Below, one piece after another: positions 26,218 through 35,292 of a stretch of 64,000 bases of DNA. Numbering within the stretch: position 1 is the first letter of the stretch; each line of letters begins with the position of its first letter. The DNA lies in contig JAQDQK010000015.1 of the NCBI GenBank assembly GCA_027658995.1, positions 1 through 64,000 on the forward strand, read 5' to 3'. The notes beneath the pieces were generated by a model. It saw only the letters and a list, made by a program, of their open reading frames with translations, did not search any database and was not told the DNA's origin. The stretch is from Propionibacteriaceae bacterium AM104-82. GTDB lineage: Bacteria; Actinomycetota; Actinomycetes; Propionibacteriales; Propionibacteriaceae. The position numbers and the translations under genes are program-made.

Positions 26218-27297
26218 TCAGGGGGCGGGGATCAGGATGTCGGTGACGAGCTGATCGAGGTCGGCGTCGGCGGCCAGGAACTGGCGGAGCGTCTTGCGGG
26301 TCGGGCCGAACTGCTCGAACTCCTCCTCCGACATGCCGTCGACGTCGTAGGCCTTGCGGAAGTCCTCGATGCGCATCAGTTCGTCCAGGTACTCCTTGCG
26401 GACCGGCTCGTTGATCCTGTCGACGACCTGGTAGTCCGAGGCGTTGATGATCTCCTGCCACTTGAACGGAGGGGAGACGACGAGGTCGCCGCCGACCAGT
26501 TCGGACCACTGCAGCACGTTGCGGAACGCGGCGGACAGGACGCGCGAGCGGAAGCCGCGCTCCTGGAAGATCTGGTAGGCCTTCTTGGCGCACGCGACGC
26601 CGGCCCATTCGAGCGCAGACGGGTCGATGAACATGCCATCGCGGGCGACGACCGACTTCAGCCAGTCGTCGAGGCGGCCGACCATGATGGTGACGACGGG
26701 GCCCATCTGCGAGATGTCGTGGCCCTCGGCGGCGCGCCGGTCCAGCCCGCGCTCGATGGCCTCGGCGGCCTTGACGGCCTGCGGCACGGAGAACGAGACG
26801 GTCACGTTGATGCTGACGCCGCGGTAGGTGGCGTCCTCGATCGCCTCGATGCCCGTCTTGGTCGCGGGGATCTTCACGACGATGTTCTCGGCCAGGTTGT
26901 GGAACTCCTCCGCCTGGTCGGCAAGTGCCTTGGCGTTGCGGTGGAAGCGGGGATCGGTCTGCACCGAGAGGCGGCCGTTGCGGCCGTTGTGCTCGTCGAA
27001 GATCGGCTTGAGAAGCTCGGCGGCCTCCACCGACAGGTCCTTGACGGCCTGCCAACCGATCGCGGCCTCGCCCCAGGTGGGGTTGGCGTCGGCGATGGCC
27101 TTGATGCGGGGGCGCCACACGTCGATGTTGGACTTGATGACGGTGTAGGCGATCACCGGATTACACGTCGCGCCGACCCCGCCGAACGAGATGGACTGGC
27201 GCAACTCTTCGAGATCCGACGAGTCGTTCCAGAGGGCGGTGGGGGTGGTCTGGGCGGCCGTCAGCAACGGCCCGGGCGTGTAATCGATGTTGCTCAT
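26218..27297 (-). CDS. Transaldolase family protein in the inositol cluster
   Basis: A 359-residue TIM-barrel protein. The Schiff-base lysine lies in I-V-V-K-I-P-A-T, and T-C-N-P-V-I near residue 45 matches the transaldolase entrance motif. The C-terminal 60 residues (M-S-E-E-E-F-E-Q-F-G-P-T-R-K-T-L) extend beyond classical transaldolase. The ATG at 27297 follows CAGGAG; an upstream in-frame start at 27348 lacks this. It lies between gntR and iolG and carries its own copy of the IolR-like operator, so it is probably induced with inositol use. Its substrate may differ from sedoheptulose-7-phosphate; an aldolase or isomer-salvage role in the pathway is an inference. Confidence 0.8.
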   Translation of the reverse strand: MSNIDYTPGPLLTAAQTTPTALWNDSSDLEELRQSISFGGVGATCNPVIAYTVIKSNIDVWRPRIKAIADANPTWGEAAIGWQAVKDLSVEAAELLKPIFDEHNGRNGRLSVQTDPRFHRNAKALADQAEEFHNLAENIVVKIPATKTGIEAIEDATYRGVSINVTVSFSVPQAVKAAEAIERGLDRRAAEGHDISQMGPVVTIMVGRLDDWLKSVVARDGMFIDPSALEWAGVACAKKAYQIFQERGFRSRVLSAAFRNVLQWSELVGGDLVVSPPFKWQEIINASDYQVVDRINEPVRKEYLDELMRIEDFRKAYDVDGMSEEEFEQFGPTRKTLRQFLAADADLDQLVTDILIPAP

Positions 27298-27384
27298 CCT
27301 TGGCTCCTGGTGGACTGCTCTGCGCCCGGCCTCAATGCCGCGCGCCAACGCGACAAGTCAACCCCAATGTCCGGGTCGAGTCAA

Positions 27385-27402
27385 GTATTTGTACACACAT
27401 AC
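27385..27402. promoter_or_regulatory. IolR-like operator before the transaldolase/iolG operon
   Basis: GTATTTGTACACACATAC pairs with itself at seven of nine positions. On the - strand it contains TGTGTGTACA, the core shared with sites at 28274-28291 and 45116-45133. A second dyad, GCACA-TG-TGTGC, follows at 27406-27417. Confidence 0.65.
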
Positions 27403-27437
27403 GACGCACATGTGTGCTAATTCGGCCTTGAGCAGGC

Positions 27438-28181
27438 TCAGGAGGTGAACAGCGCGAACCGGAACGAGTACAGCGTCGGGCGGTAGATGTGCTGGCCGAT
27501 CTCGACGGGGCGGCCCTCGAGCGTGCGGCCGACCCGGTGCATCGTGAGCAGCGGGGCTCCGGCCTGCTCCCCGAGCGTCGCCGCCTCCTCCTGGGTGGCG
27601 CCGCGCGCCCCGATCTCCTGGGTCGCCGAGGCGATGTCGATGCCCCGGTTGTGGAGGCACTGGTACAGGCCCGCCTCGCCCAGTTCCTGCCAGGTGGGCG
27701 CGATGTCCAGGGGGATCAGGTTGGTCAGCACGGCGAGCGGGTGGTCGTCGGCGTAGCGCAGTCGGCTGACGGCGAGAAGCCCGTCGTCGGGGGCGAGACC
27801 GAGTTGCTCGGCCTCCTTCGCGGTCGCCTGCCTGACCTGGTAGCTCAGCACCTTCGTGGTGGGCACGAAGCCGGCCTCCGCCAGGTCCTCGTTGAGCGAG
27901 CTCAGCTTCATGGGCCGGTGCACGTGCGGAGGCGTCACGCGGGTGCCGACTCCGCGGCGTCGGGTCAGCAGCCCCTTGTTCGCGAGTTCCTGCAGCGCGC
28001 GCCGCGCGGTCGGCCGGGCGACGTCGAGCCGGTTGGCCATCGAGACCTCGTCCTCGATCATGGCGCCCGCCGGAAGCTCCCCGGAGAGGATGGCCGCCTC
28101 GATGGGCTGGGCGATCTGCTCATACAAAGGGGTCGAGGACGCCCGATCGATGACGATCGGCGGCGCGTACGTCTCCTCCAT
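27438..28181 (-). CDS. GntR/HutC-family regulator, probable IolR
   Basis: A 247-residue repressor. The N-terminal winged helix (residues 10-80) includes P-L-Y-E-Q-I-A-Q-P-I-E-A-A-I-L-S-G and R-P-T-A-R-R-A-L-Q-E-L. The C-terminal UTRA domain (95-240) would bind the effector, with L-Y-S-F-R-F at the end. The ATG at 28181 follows TAGGAG, so longer readings upstream are rejected. The gene is divergent from iolC, and the palindrome at 28274-28291 lies between them. Copies of that site before the transaldolase gene and iolA make it the likely controller of inositol catabolism. The effector, perhaps an inositol breakdown intermediate, is not known here. Confidence 0.85.
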   Translation of the reverse strand: MEETYAPPIVIDRASSTPLYEQIAQPIEAAILSGELPAGAMIEDEVSMANRLDVARPTARRALQELANKGLLTRRRGVGTRVTPPHVHRPMKLSSLNEDLAEAGFVPTTKVLSYQVRQATAKEAEQLGLAPDDGLLAVSRLRYADDHPLAVLTNLIPLDIAPTWQELGEAGLYQCLHNRGIDIASATQEIGARGATQEEAATLGEQAGAPLLTMHRVGRTLEGRPVEIGQHIYRPTLYSFRFALFTS

Positions 28182-28273
28182 GGTGACTCCTAGCAGCGTC
28201 GGGTCCGGCGGCAACTTTGCCCTGGGGTGGCCAAACCCATGGTAGAGGGGATCATAGCGGCAGGGAATACCCC

Positions 28274-28291
28274 CTTTATGTACACACAAAG
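28274..28291. promoter_or_regulatory. IolR-like operator between gntR and iolC
   Basis: CTTTATGTACACACAAAG is symmetric at seven of nine pairs. It ends two bases before TTGACC (28294-28299), a candidate -35 for iolC, so binding would block iolC and could also control gntR itself. Confidence 0.7.
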
Positions 28292-28348
28292 AGTTGACCC
28301 GGGCGACGTCCGGCTGGCAGACTGAAACGCGGACGTAGGAGGTCGCCA

Positions 28349-29335
28349 ATGGTGGTGGATGACTCGCGAGCACCCGAGGTACTTGTCATCGGTCGATGCA
28401 GCGTGGACGTCTACCCGTTGGAGGTCGGCGTCAAGCTTGAGGACGTCAAGGTCTTCGGGAAGTTCCTGGGCGGCTCTGCCACCAACGTCGCCGTCGCGGC
28501 CGCCAGGTACGGGCACCGCGTCACCGCGCTGACCGGGGTCGGCGACGACCCGTTCGGACGGTTCGTGATCTCCGAACTCGAACACTTCGGCGTCGACGCC
28601 TCCGAGGTGGTCGTCAACGACCGGTTCAACACCCCTGTGACGTTCTGCGAGATCTTCCCGCCTGACAACTTCCCGCTCTACTTCTACCGGCAGCCCACCA
28701 CCCCCGACCTGGAGATCGGCCCGGGCGACCTGCCGGTCGACCTCGACAAGTACAAGATCATCTGGCTGACGGGCACCGGGCTCGCGCACGAGCCGTCCCG
28801 CTCGGCGCACCACGCCGTCCTCGCCGCCGCCGTGAACTCCACCATCGTGCTCGACCTCGACTACCGCGAGCGCTTCTGGGCCGACGAGGGCGTGCCGCGG
28901 CGCGCGATGGGAGACGTGCTTCCCCACGTCGACGTCGCGATCGGCAACCTCGAGGAGTGCAGGATCGCCACGGGGGAGAGCGACCCCGAGCGGGCCGCCG
29001 ACGCGCTGCTCGCGATGGGCGTCACCATCGCCATCGTCAAGCAGGGGCCGGTCGGCACGCTGGTGAAGTCCGCCAACGAGCGCGCGTTCATGCCGGCGAT
29101 CCCCGTCGAGGTCGTCAACGGACTGGGCGCGGGCGACGCGTTCGGCGGGGCCGTGTGCCACGGCCTGCTGGAGGGCTGGGCGCCGCACCGGATCATCGAG
29201 TTCGCCTCTGCCGCCGGGGCGATCGCCACCACGCACATCGAATGCGCCTCGATCATGCCGACCGAGGCGGAGGTCGACGCGCTGCTCGCCGAACACCCCG
29301 AGGTCACCGGGGCATTGGACGTGTGGTCGCGATGA
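28349..29335 (+). CDS. iolC: 5-Dehydro-2-deoxygluconokinase
   Basis: A 328-residue PfkB-family kinase. The N-terminal G-R-C-S-V-D-V-Y-P and G-G-S-A-T-N-V-A-V-A-A-A-R motifs bind the sugar. N-G-L-G-A-G-D-A-F-G-G near residue 257 holds the catalytic aspartate and anion hole. It phosphorylates 5-dehydro-2-deoxygluconate ahead of aldol cleavage. AGGAGG precedes the ATG. Its stop overlaps the next start (ATGA), and it heads the rightward iol operon. The pathway role is secured by iolB and iolD in the same operon. Confidence 0.9.
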   Translation: MVVDDSRAPEVLVIGRCSVDVYPLEVGVKLEDVKVFGKFLGGSATNVAVAAARYGHRVTALTGVGDDPFGRFVISELEHFGVDASEVVVNDRFNTPVTFCEIFPPDNFPLYFYRQPTTPDLEIGPGDLPVDLDKYKIIWLTGTGLAHEPSRSAHHAVLAAAVNSTIVLDLDYRERFWADEGVPRRAMGDVLPHVDVAIGNLEECRIATGESDPERAADALLAMGVTIAIVKQGPVGTLVKSANERAFMPAIPVEVVNGLGAGDAFGGAVCHGLLEGWAPHRIIEFASAAGAIATTHIECASIMPTEAEVDALLAEHPEVTGALDVWSR

Positions 29336-30198
29336 GCCTGATCCGCCGACTCGCAGAACTGCGCTTCCACCAGCCCGAGGCCTTCGCCGAGGCGCTTGCC
29401 ACCCGCGAACACGGCGGCCTGCCCGAGGACCGCAGCAAGGCACTCTTCGTCGCGGCTGACCACCCCGGACGCAACTCGCTCTCGGCGGGCGGCGACCCGA
29501 TGGCGATGGCCGACCGCGAGGACTACCTGCAGCGCTGCATCACCGCACTGTCGCGCCCGGGCGTCACCGGCTTCCTGGGCACCCCCGACATGGTCGAGGA
29601 CCTCACGGTGCTCGGCGCACTCGACGGCAAGGTCGTGCTCGGCTCCATGAACCGTTCGGGCCTGGCGGGCGGGAGGTTCGCCGTCGACGACCGAGTCACG
29701 GCCTACGACCCGGCTGGCATCGTCGCCTCGCGCCTCGACGGCGGCAAGATGCTGCTGCGGATCGACCTCGACGACCCGGCGACCCCCGCGATGCTGGAGC
29801 GCGCAGGACGCCTCGTCTCCGAGTTGGCCGCCGCGGGCAGGATCGCGGTGATCGAGCCATTCATGGTGACGCCCTCCCCCGAGGGGCCCGTCCACGCACT
29901 CGACGCGGACAACATCGTCCGGTCGATCACCATCGCCTCGGCGCTCGGCAACACGTCGGCTCGCACCTGGCTGAAGATCCCGTGCACCGCCGACGTCGCG
30001 CGCACCGTCGCCGCCACCACGCTGCCCTGCCTGATGCTCGGCGGCGACGTGCCTGACGACCCCTACGCCGCCGTCACCAGTTGGCGCGACGCGCTCGCCC
30101 AACCCAACGCCATGGGCCTCGTGCTCGGGCGCTCCCTGCTGTTCCCGCGCGACGGCGACGTCGCGGCAAACGTCGACCGAATCGTGGAGGTCCTGTGA
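29332..30198 (+). CDS. Aldolase-like (beta/alpha)8 protein of the iol operon
   Basis: A 288-residue TIM-barrel protein resembling the Cgl0159/DeoC-LacD-like family found in actinobacterial inositol clusters. A-L-F-V-A-A-D-H-P-G-R near residue 36 and T-W-L-K-I-P-C near 209 fit a class I aldolase, the lysine being the likely Schiff-base residue. No classical iolJ is present, so this enzyme probably cleaves the 6-phosphate of 5-dehydro-2-deoxygluconate into dihydroxyacetone phosphate and malonate semialdehyde. It overlaps iolC and iolB by four bases each. The reaction is inferred from position. Confidence 0.75.
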   Translation: MSLIRRLAELRFHQPEAFAEALATREHGGLPEDRSKALFVAADHPGRNSLSAGGDPMAMADREDYLQRCITALSRPGVTGFLGTPDMVEDLTVLGALDGKVVLGSMNRSGLAGGRFAVDDRVTAYDPAGIVASRLDGGKMLLRIDLDDPATPAMLERAGRLVSELAAAGRIAVIEPFMVTPSPEGPVHALDADNIVRSITIASALGNTSARTWLKIPCTADVARTVAATTLPCLMLGGDVPDDPYAAVTSWRDALAQPNAMGLVLGRSLLFPRDGDVAANVDRIVEVL

Positions 30199-31082
30199 GC
30201 GACAACGACACCTATGTGATCCGTGCCGGATCCACGGCGCACGGCCAGTTCGAGACGGACGTGGACGCCGGCCGGGCCGGATGGGAGTGGAGCAGCATCC
30301 GGGTGCTGAACCTGCCCGCCGGTGGCTCCGAGACCGTCGAGACCGGCGAGGATGAGATCCTGGTGCTCCCGCTCAGCGGCGCCTGCACCGTGACCTCCGA
30401 CGGCGAACGGATCGACCTCGCGGGCCGCCCCGAGGTGTGGACGGCGATCACCGACTACCTCTACGTCCCACGGCGCAGCACCGTCACCATCAGCAGCGTC
30501 GACGGCGGCCGCTTCGCACTGCCCGGCTCCAAGGCGACCACCGACAAGCCGCTTCGCTACTGCCCGGTCACCGAGGTCGGCACGGGCCTGCGCGGGACAG
30601 GCAACTGCTCCCGCCAGGTCAACAACTACGCCCTCGGCAACGCCGTCGAGACCTCGCACCTGCTGGTCTGTGAGGTGCTGACCCCCAGCGGCAACTGGTC
30701 CAGCTACCCGCCCCACAAGCACGACGAGCACACCGACGTCGAGCGGGTGCTCGAGGAGATCTACTACTACGAGGTGCGGCCGGGACGCGGCGACGTGCCA
30801 GGCATGGCGCTGCAGCGCATCTACCCCTCGCCCGCGGGCGACATCGACGTGTGCGCAGAGGTCCACTCGGGCGACGTCGTGGTGATGCCCTTCGGCTATC
30901 ACGGCCCCTCCGTCGCCGCCCCGGGCTACGACCTTTACTATCTCAACGTCATGGCCGGTCCCGCCGAGGACTCGACCTGGCTGATGACCGACGATCCGCA
31001 CCACACGTGGATCCGCGAAACCTGGAATGACTCGGACGTCGATCCGCGCCTTCCCATGACCCCCCTCAACACCCAGGAGTGA
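30195..31082 (+). CDS. iolB: 5-Deoxy-glucuronate isomerase
   Basis: A 295-residue bicupin enzyme that converts 5-deoxy-glucuronate to 5-dehydro-2-deoxygluconate. The second cupin carries the metal site as S-Y-P-P-H-K-H-D near residue 175, with E-E-I-Y-Y-Y following and a late H-G-P. GTG at 30195 overlaps the preceding stop (GTGA). Length and motifs match IolB closely. Confidence 0.92.
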   Translation: MSDNDTYVIRAGSTAHGQFETDVDAGRAGWEWSSIRVLNLPAGGSETVETGEDEILVLPLSGACTVTSDGERIDLAGRPEVWTAITDYLYVPRRSTVTISSVDGGRFALPGSKATTDKPLRYCPVTEVGTGLRGTGNCSRQVNNYALGNAVETSHLLVCEVLTPSGNWSSYPPHKHDEHTDVERVLEEIYYYEVRPGRGDVPGMALQRIYPSPAGDIDVCAEVHSGDVVVMPFGYHGPSVAAPGYDLYYLNVMAGPAEDSTWLMTDDPHHTWIRETWNDSDVDPRLPMTPLNTQE

Positions 31083-31087
31083 CATCC

Positions 31088-32956
31088 ATGAGCGAGACCG
31101 TGCGACTCACCGTCGGCCAAGCCATCATCCGGTTCCTCGTCAACCAGTTCGTGGAGAGCGACGGCGAGACCGAACGCCTCATCGTCGGCGCCATGGGCAT
31201 CTTCGGACACGGCAACGTCGCGGGCATCGGCCAGGCGCTGCTGCAGAACGAGATCGACCCCACCCCCGACGGCGGCGAGATGGCCTACATCATGCCCCGC
31301 AACGAGCAGGGCATGGTCAACGCCGCCGCCGCGTTCGCGAAGGCGACCAACCGGCGCCAGACCTGGATGTGCACCTCCTCGATCGGCCCCGGCGCGCTCA
31401 ACATGGTCACCGGCGCGGCGCTCGCCACCACCAACCGGCTCCCGGTGCTGCTGTTCCCCTCCGACCAGTTCGCCACCCGCAACCCCGACCCGGTGCTGCA
31501 GCAGGTCGAGGACCCGACGTCGCTGATGACGGCGGCCACCGACTGCTTCCGGCCCGTCTCGCGCTACTTCGACCGGATCGAGCGCCCCGAGCAGCTCATC
31601 CCGTCGCTGCTCGCCGGGCTCCGCGTGCTGACCGACCCCGCCGACACCGGCGCCGTCACGATCGCGCTGCCGCAGGACGTGCAGGCCGAGGCCCACGACT
31701 TCCCCGTCGAGTTCTTCCGCCCCCGCACCTGGCGGATCCGTCGCCCCGCGCCCGAGCCGATCGCCATCGAGCGCGCGGCCCAGATGATCCGCGACGCCAA
31801 GCGCCCGATGGTCGTCTCCGGCGGCGGCACCATCTACTCGCTCGCCTCCGAGGAACTGCGCGCGTTCGCCTCGGCCACCGGCATCCCCGTCTCCGACACG
31901 CAGGCGGGCAAGGGCGCCATCAACTTCGACCACGAGTGCGCCGTCGGCGGCGTCGGCTCGACGGGAGCCGCGTCCGCCAACGCGATCGCCGACCAGGCAG
32001 ACGTCGTGATCGGCATCGGCACCCGCTACTCCGACTTCACCACCGCGTCGCACACGCAGTTCAAGAACCCCGACGTGAAGTTCATCAACATCAACGTCGG
32101 CGCCTTCGACGCCGCCAAGCACTCCGCCGAGATGGTCGTCGCCGACGCCCGCGAGGCGCTCGTGGCGCTCACCGCCGCGCTCGAGGGCTACCGCGTCGAC
32201 GCGTCCTACACCGCCGAGATCGCCAAGCTCCGCGACGAGTGGGCCGAGGCGACCCGCCAGTGCTACACCGTCGGCAACCAGCCGCTCCCTGCGCAGACCG
32301 AGGTGTTCGGCGCCCTCAACGAACTGCTGGGCGACGACGACGTGGTGATCAACGCGGCGGGCTCGATGCCGGGCGACCTGCAGTGCCTGTGGCAGGCCCG
32401 CACCCCGAAGCAGTACCACGTCGAGTACGCCTTCTCGACCATGGGCTACGAGATCCCCGCCGCGATGGGCGTCAAGCTTGCGTTCCCCGAGTCCGAGGTC
32501 GTCGCGATCGTCGGGGACGGCACCTACCAGATGCTGCCCATGGAGCTGGCCACCATCGTCCAGGAGGGCGTCAAGGTCATCTTCGTGCTGCTGCAGAACT
32601 ACGGCTTCGCGTCGATCGGCGCGCTGTCGGAGTCGCGCGGATCGCAGCGCTTCGGCACCAAGTACCGCTCCGGCAAGGGCGAACTGCTGCCCGTCGACAT
32701 CGCGGCCAACGCCGAGTCGTGGGGCATCAACGTGCTGCGCGTGAAGACCATCGACGAGTTCAAGGCGGCCTACGCCGAGGCCAAGGAGATGGACCGCGCG
32801 GTGATGATCCACATCGAGACCGACCTGATGGGCCCGAACCCGCCCGGGTCGAGCTGGTGGGACGTCCCCGTCAGCGAGGTCTCGCGCCTCGAATCGACGC
32901 AGCAGGCCTTCGAGGACTACGTCCGCGACCGCGCTCCGCAGCGCCACTACCTCTGA
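31088..32956 (+). CDS. iolD: Trihydroxycyclohexanedione hydrolase (ThDP-dependent)
   Basis: A 622-residue thiamine-diphosphate enzyme that opens the inositol-derived ring. Acetolactate-synthase-like domains run in order. The N-terminal PYR part holds M-P-R-N-E-Q-G-M, whose glutamate activates ThDP. The middle domain contains V-V-S-G-G-G-T. The C-terminal PP part holds V-G-D-G-T-Y-Q-M then Q-N-Y-G-F, the metal-ThDP motif. The ATG at 31088 is preferred over an in-frame GTG at 31079, because CAGGAG stands at the right distance from the ATG. It follows iolB by only five bases. Confidence 0.93.
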   Translation: MSETVRLTVGQAIIRFLVNQFVESDGETERLIVGAMGIFGHGNVAGIGQALLQNEIDPTPDGGEMAYIMPRNEQGMVNAAAAFAKATNRRQTWMCTSSIGPGALNMVTGAALATTNRLPVLLFPSDQFATRNPDPVLQQVEDPTSLMTAATDCFRPVSRYFDRIERPEQLIPSLLAGLRVLTDPADTGAVTIALPQDVQAEAHDFPVEFFRPRTWRIRRPAPEPIAIERAAQMIRDAKRPMVVSGGGTIYSLASEELRAFASATGIPVSDTQAGKGAINFDHECAVGGVGSTGAASANAIADQADVVIGIGTRYSDFTTASHTQFKNPDVKFININVGAFDAAKHSAEMVVADAREALVALTAALEGYRVDASYTAEIAKLRDEWAEATRQCYTVGNQPLPAQTEVFGALNELLGDDDVVINAAGSMPGDLQCLWQARTPKQYHVEYAFSTMGYEIPAAMGVKLAFPESEVVAIVGDGTYQMLPMELATIVQEGVKVIFVLLQNYGFASIGALSESRGSQRFGTKYRSGKGELLPVDIAANAESWGINVLRVKTIDEFKAAYAEAKEMDRAVMIHIETDLMGPNPPGSSWWDVPVSEVSRLESTQQAFEDYVRDRAPQRHYL

Positions 32957-33002
32957 TCGACCGGGCATCGCCCGTCAACCCACGAACAACAAGGAGACAC
33001 AC

Positions 33003-33863
33003 ATGAAGATCGCTGGTGCGCCCATTTCCTGGGGCGTGTGCGAGGTCCCGAACTGGGGCTACCAGATGACGCCGGAGCGCGTGCTGACCGAGATGAAGGA
33101 GATCGGCCTGACGGCGACCGAGTTCGGCCCGCAGGGCTGGCTCCCCGTCGACGCAGAGGAGCGGGCCGCCGTGGTCGGCAAGTTCGGCCTCAAGCCCGTC
33201 GGCTCGTTCTTCCTCGCCGTCATGCACGACCCCGGCTTCGACCCGATCCCGCAGGTCGAGCAGGAACTGAAGGCGTTCGAGGCGGCAGGCGGCGAGTTCC
33301 TGGTGCTGGCCGCCGACTCCGGCCAGGACGGCTACGACGACCGCCCCGAGCTCGACGAGGAGGGCTGGGCGACCCTGTTCAACAACATGTCGCGGATCCG
33401 CGATGTCTGCGCGGCGCAGGGCGTCACCGCCTGCATCCACCCCCACTGGGGAACCATGGTCCAGAACGTCGACGAGGTGGAGCGCGTGCTCGACAACTCG
33501 ACGGTCGGCCTGTGCCTCGACACCGGCCACCTGACCGCAGGCGGCGCCGACGTCGTCGAACTGGTGCGCAAGTACGCCGACCGCGTCGACATCGTGCACG
33601 CCAAGGACGTCAACAAGGCCATGACCGACAAGTTGCTGCCCGGCGAGCTCACCTGGAGCGAGGGCATCAAGGGCGGCATGTTCACCCCGATCGGCCAGGG
33701 CGACATCGACTTCGCGGCGATCGTCGGGCTGCTCGACGGCGCCGGCTTCGACGGCTACTGGGTGCTCGAGCAGGACATCATGCTCGACGAGGAGCCCCCG
33801 GCCGACGGCGGCCCGGTCGCCAACGCCAAGGCCAGCTTCGAGGCCCTCGCGGCCCTGGCCTGA
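33003..33863 (+). CDS. Inosose dehydratase/isomerase, IolE/IolI-type TIM barrel
   Basis: A 286-residue sugar-phosphate isomerase/epimerase-like TIM barrel. It begins M-K-I-A-G-A-P-I-S-W-G-V-C-E-V, and metal ligands are expected in C-I-H-P-H-W-G, C-L-D-T-G-H and D-I-V-H-A-K-D. The pathway needs a 2-keto-myo-inositol dehydratase (IolE), and this is the best candidate in the rightward operon; an inosose isomerase (IolI) is the alternative. AAGGAG precedes the ATG. A strong hairpin follows, so it is probably the last gene of the operon. Confidence 0.8.
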   Translation: MKIAGAPISWGVCEVPNWGYQMTPERVLTEMKEIGLTATEFGPQGWLPVDAEERAAVVGKFGLKPVGSFFLAVMHDPGFDPIPQVEQELKAFEAAGGEFLVLAADSGQDGYDDRPELDEEGWATLFNNMSRIRDVCAAQGVTACIHPHWGTMVQNVDEVERVLDNSTVGLCLDTGHLTAGGADVVELVRKYADRVDIVHAKDVNKAMTDKLLPGELTWSEGIKGGMFTPIGQGDIDFAAIVGLLDGAGFDGYWVLEQDIMLDEEPPADGGPVANAKASFEALAALA

Positions 33864-33886
33864 GCCCCGCGCCTGAGCGCACGCAC

Positions 33887-33921
33887 CGATGGCCCCGTGG
33901 ACGAGTTCCGCGGGGCCATCG
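33887..33921 (+). terminator. Terminator hairpin of the iol operon
   Basis: CGATGGCCCCG (33887-33897) pairs perfectly with CGGGGCCATCG (33911-33921) around 13 bases. It starts 23 bases past the iolE-like stop. Confidence 0.6.
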
Positions 33922-33995
33922 TCGTCCCCAGGCCTTGTCGGAGCCGGTGGACCCGCCGCTTGCCACACTGGAGCCTCGTCGAGCGAGGAGGACGC

Positions 33996-35261
33996 ATGCG
34001 GGCAAGGACACCGTGGTGGGCGGTCGGGTTCGTGGCGCTCGGGATCGGCCTCGCCGTCGCCGCCCTGATCTTCCAACTCGGGTGGGTCCCATGGTGGATC
34101 GGCCTCGGCGTCGCTGCGGTCGCGCTGATCCACACCGTCGCGACCCGCTGGGGAAGGCGCGGTGCCGTGATCGGCTGCCTGCTGGCCGCCATCATGCTCG
34201 CGGTCCCCTCACTGGTCATCAGGATCGGGGGCGGGCGCGTCGAGGCGTGGCCCGTCGCGCTGGTCGGTGACGTGCTCGTCTTCAATGGCCCCTCCGGGGC
34301 GAGCGGTGTCAGCCTCACGAGCGGGGAGACGCTGTGGGAGGCGGGCCTCGGCGGCCTACAGGCTGCCGGCGGAACGCTGTACGCCTCGTCGGTCGCTGGA
34401 TCGTACGAGGGCGGCGTAGTCGACCCCGCAACGGGCGAGGTGCTGTGGATGCTTCCCTCTCCCGGCGCACCGATCGCCGTCGGCTCCGGGACGCTGGCCG
34501 TCACGGGTGGCGGAAGCGTGACGGGCTACGACCCCGAGACCGGGGCCGAACGATGGCGCGTCCCCGGCTCTGCACCCGTCCAGACGTGGTGCAGAAGCGA
34601 CAGGGGATTTCTCAGGCTCCGGGCAACCCAGCAGGACTGGCTAGCCGTGTCGCAGGGTGACCGGATGGTGATCGTCGACATGGCAACGGGGGAGCCCTCC
34701 AAGGCGCGTCTCGACCCGCGATCGGTGAGCATCCACGCGGATCGGGCCATCGTCCTCGACCGCGAGAGTGGCGCCGTCCAGGTGGCCGACCTCGGCACCG
34801 GGGAGGTCCGCGACACAGACCTCACGGACCGGGCGACCCAGGAATGCTTCGACGTCGACGGCGCCCCGGTCTATGTCGACAAGGTTCGGGATGTGGTCGG
34901 GATGGTCGACCTCGCCTCGGGCGAGGTTATGGAGACCGACCTCGAGACCCGCGGGCTGGAGATCTCTGGGAGCATGACGCGCGAATCGGTACACGGCCTC
35001 CCCGGCCGTTACAGGGACGGACGGGTGGTCGACCTGACGACCGGCGAGCCCCACCCTGCGATGCCGGGGCGCCCGGAGAGTCGCCCCGAGGGGTACCTTG
35101 TGAGGGACGTCCTGGACGACGTGCTGATAGTGAGCAGCGGCGTCTTCGATGCGCTCGGGGCTCGCCACCCGATGCTCCTGGTGGTGGGGGAGCGCGGGCA
35201 GCGACTGATGGCCGGTCCCTCCCGCGACGACATCGTCGAAGCGGTCGCCGCCGTCCGGTGA
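33996..35261 (+). CDS. Membrane protein with PQQ-like beta-propeller domain
   Basis: A 421-residue protein. Three hydrophobic segments lie in the first 75 residues (V-G-F-V-A-L-G-I-G-L-A-V-A-A-L-I-F, then two more). The rest, probably outside the membrane, holds repeated blades of the form G-x-x-x-W-x-x and D-P-A-T-G-E-V-L-W or D-P-E-T-G-A-E-R-W, as in PQQ-like or quinoprotein-like propellers. GAGGAGG precedes the ATG at 33996; a GTG at 33897 lies inside the terminator hairpin and is rejected. No enzymatic residues are obvious. Its link to inositol use is unclear. Confidence 0.75.
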   Translation: MRARTPWWAVGFVALGIGLAVAALIFQLGWVPWWIGLGVAAVALIHTVATRWGRRGAVIGCLLAAIMLAVPSLVIRIGGGRVEAWPVALVGDVLVFNGPSGASGVSLTSGETLWEAGLGGLQAAGGTLYASSVAGSYEGGVVDPATGEVLWMLPSPGAPIAVGSGTLAVTGGGSVTGYDPETGAERWRVPGSAPVQTWCRSDRGFLRLRATQQDWLAVSQGDRMVIVDMATGEPSKARLDPRSVSIHADRAIVLDRESGAVQVADLGTGEVRDTDLTDRATQECFDVDGAPVYVDKVRDVVGMVDLASGEVMETDLETRGLEISGSMTRESVHGLPGRYRDGRVVDLTTGEPHPAMPGRPESRPEGYLVRDVLDDVLIVSSGVFDALGARHPMLLVVGERGQRLMAGPSRDDIVEAVAAVR

Positions 35262-35280
35262 CCCTGGGCCCGGCGGCGCC

Positions 35281-35286
35281 TAAGCT
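35281..35286 (+). promoter_or_regulatory. -10 box of a leaderless promoter
   Basis: TAAGCT ends six bases before the ATG at 35293, with no ribosome-binding site between. Confidence 0.4.
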
Positions 35287-35292
35287 CCTGAC

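Noticed and set aside
33897..33995. Earlier GTG start for the propeller protein
   Set aside because: It would place the start inside the iol terminator hairpin, and GAGGAGG stands at the right distance from the ATG at 33996.
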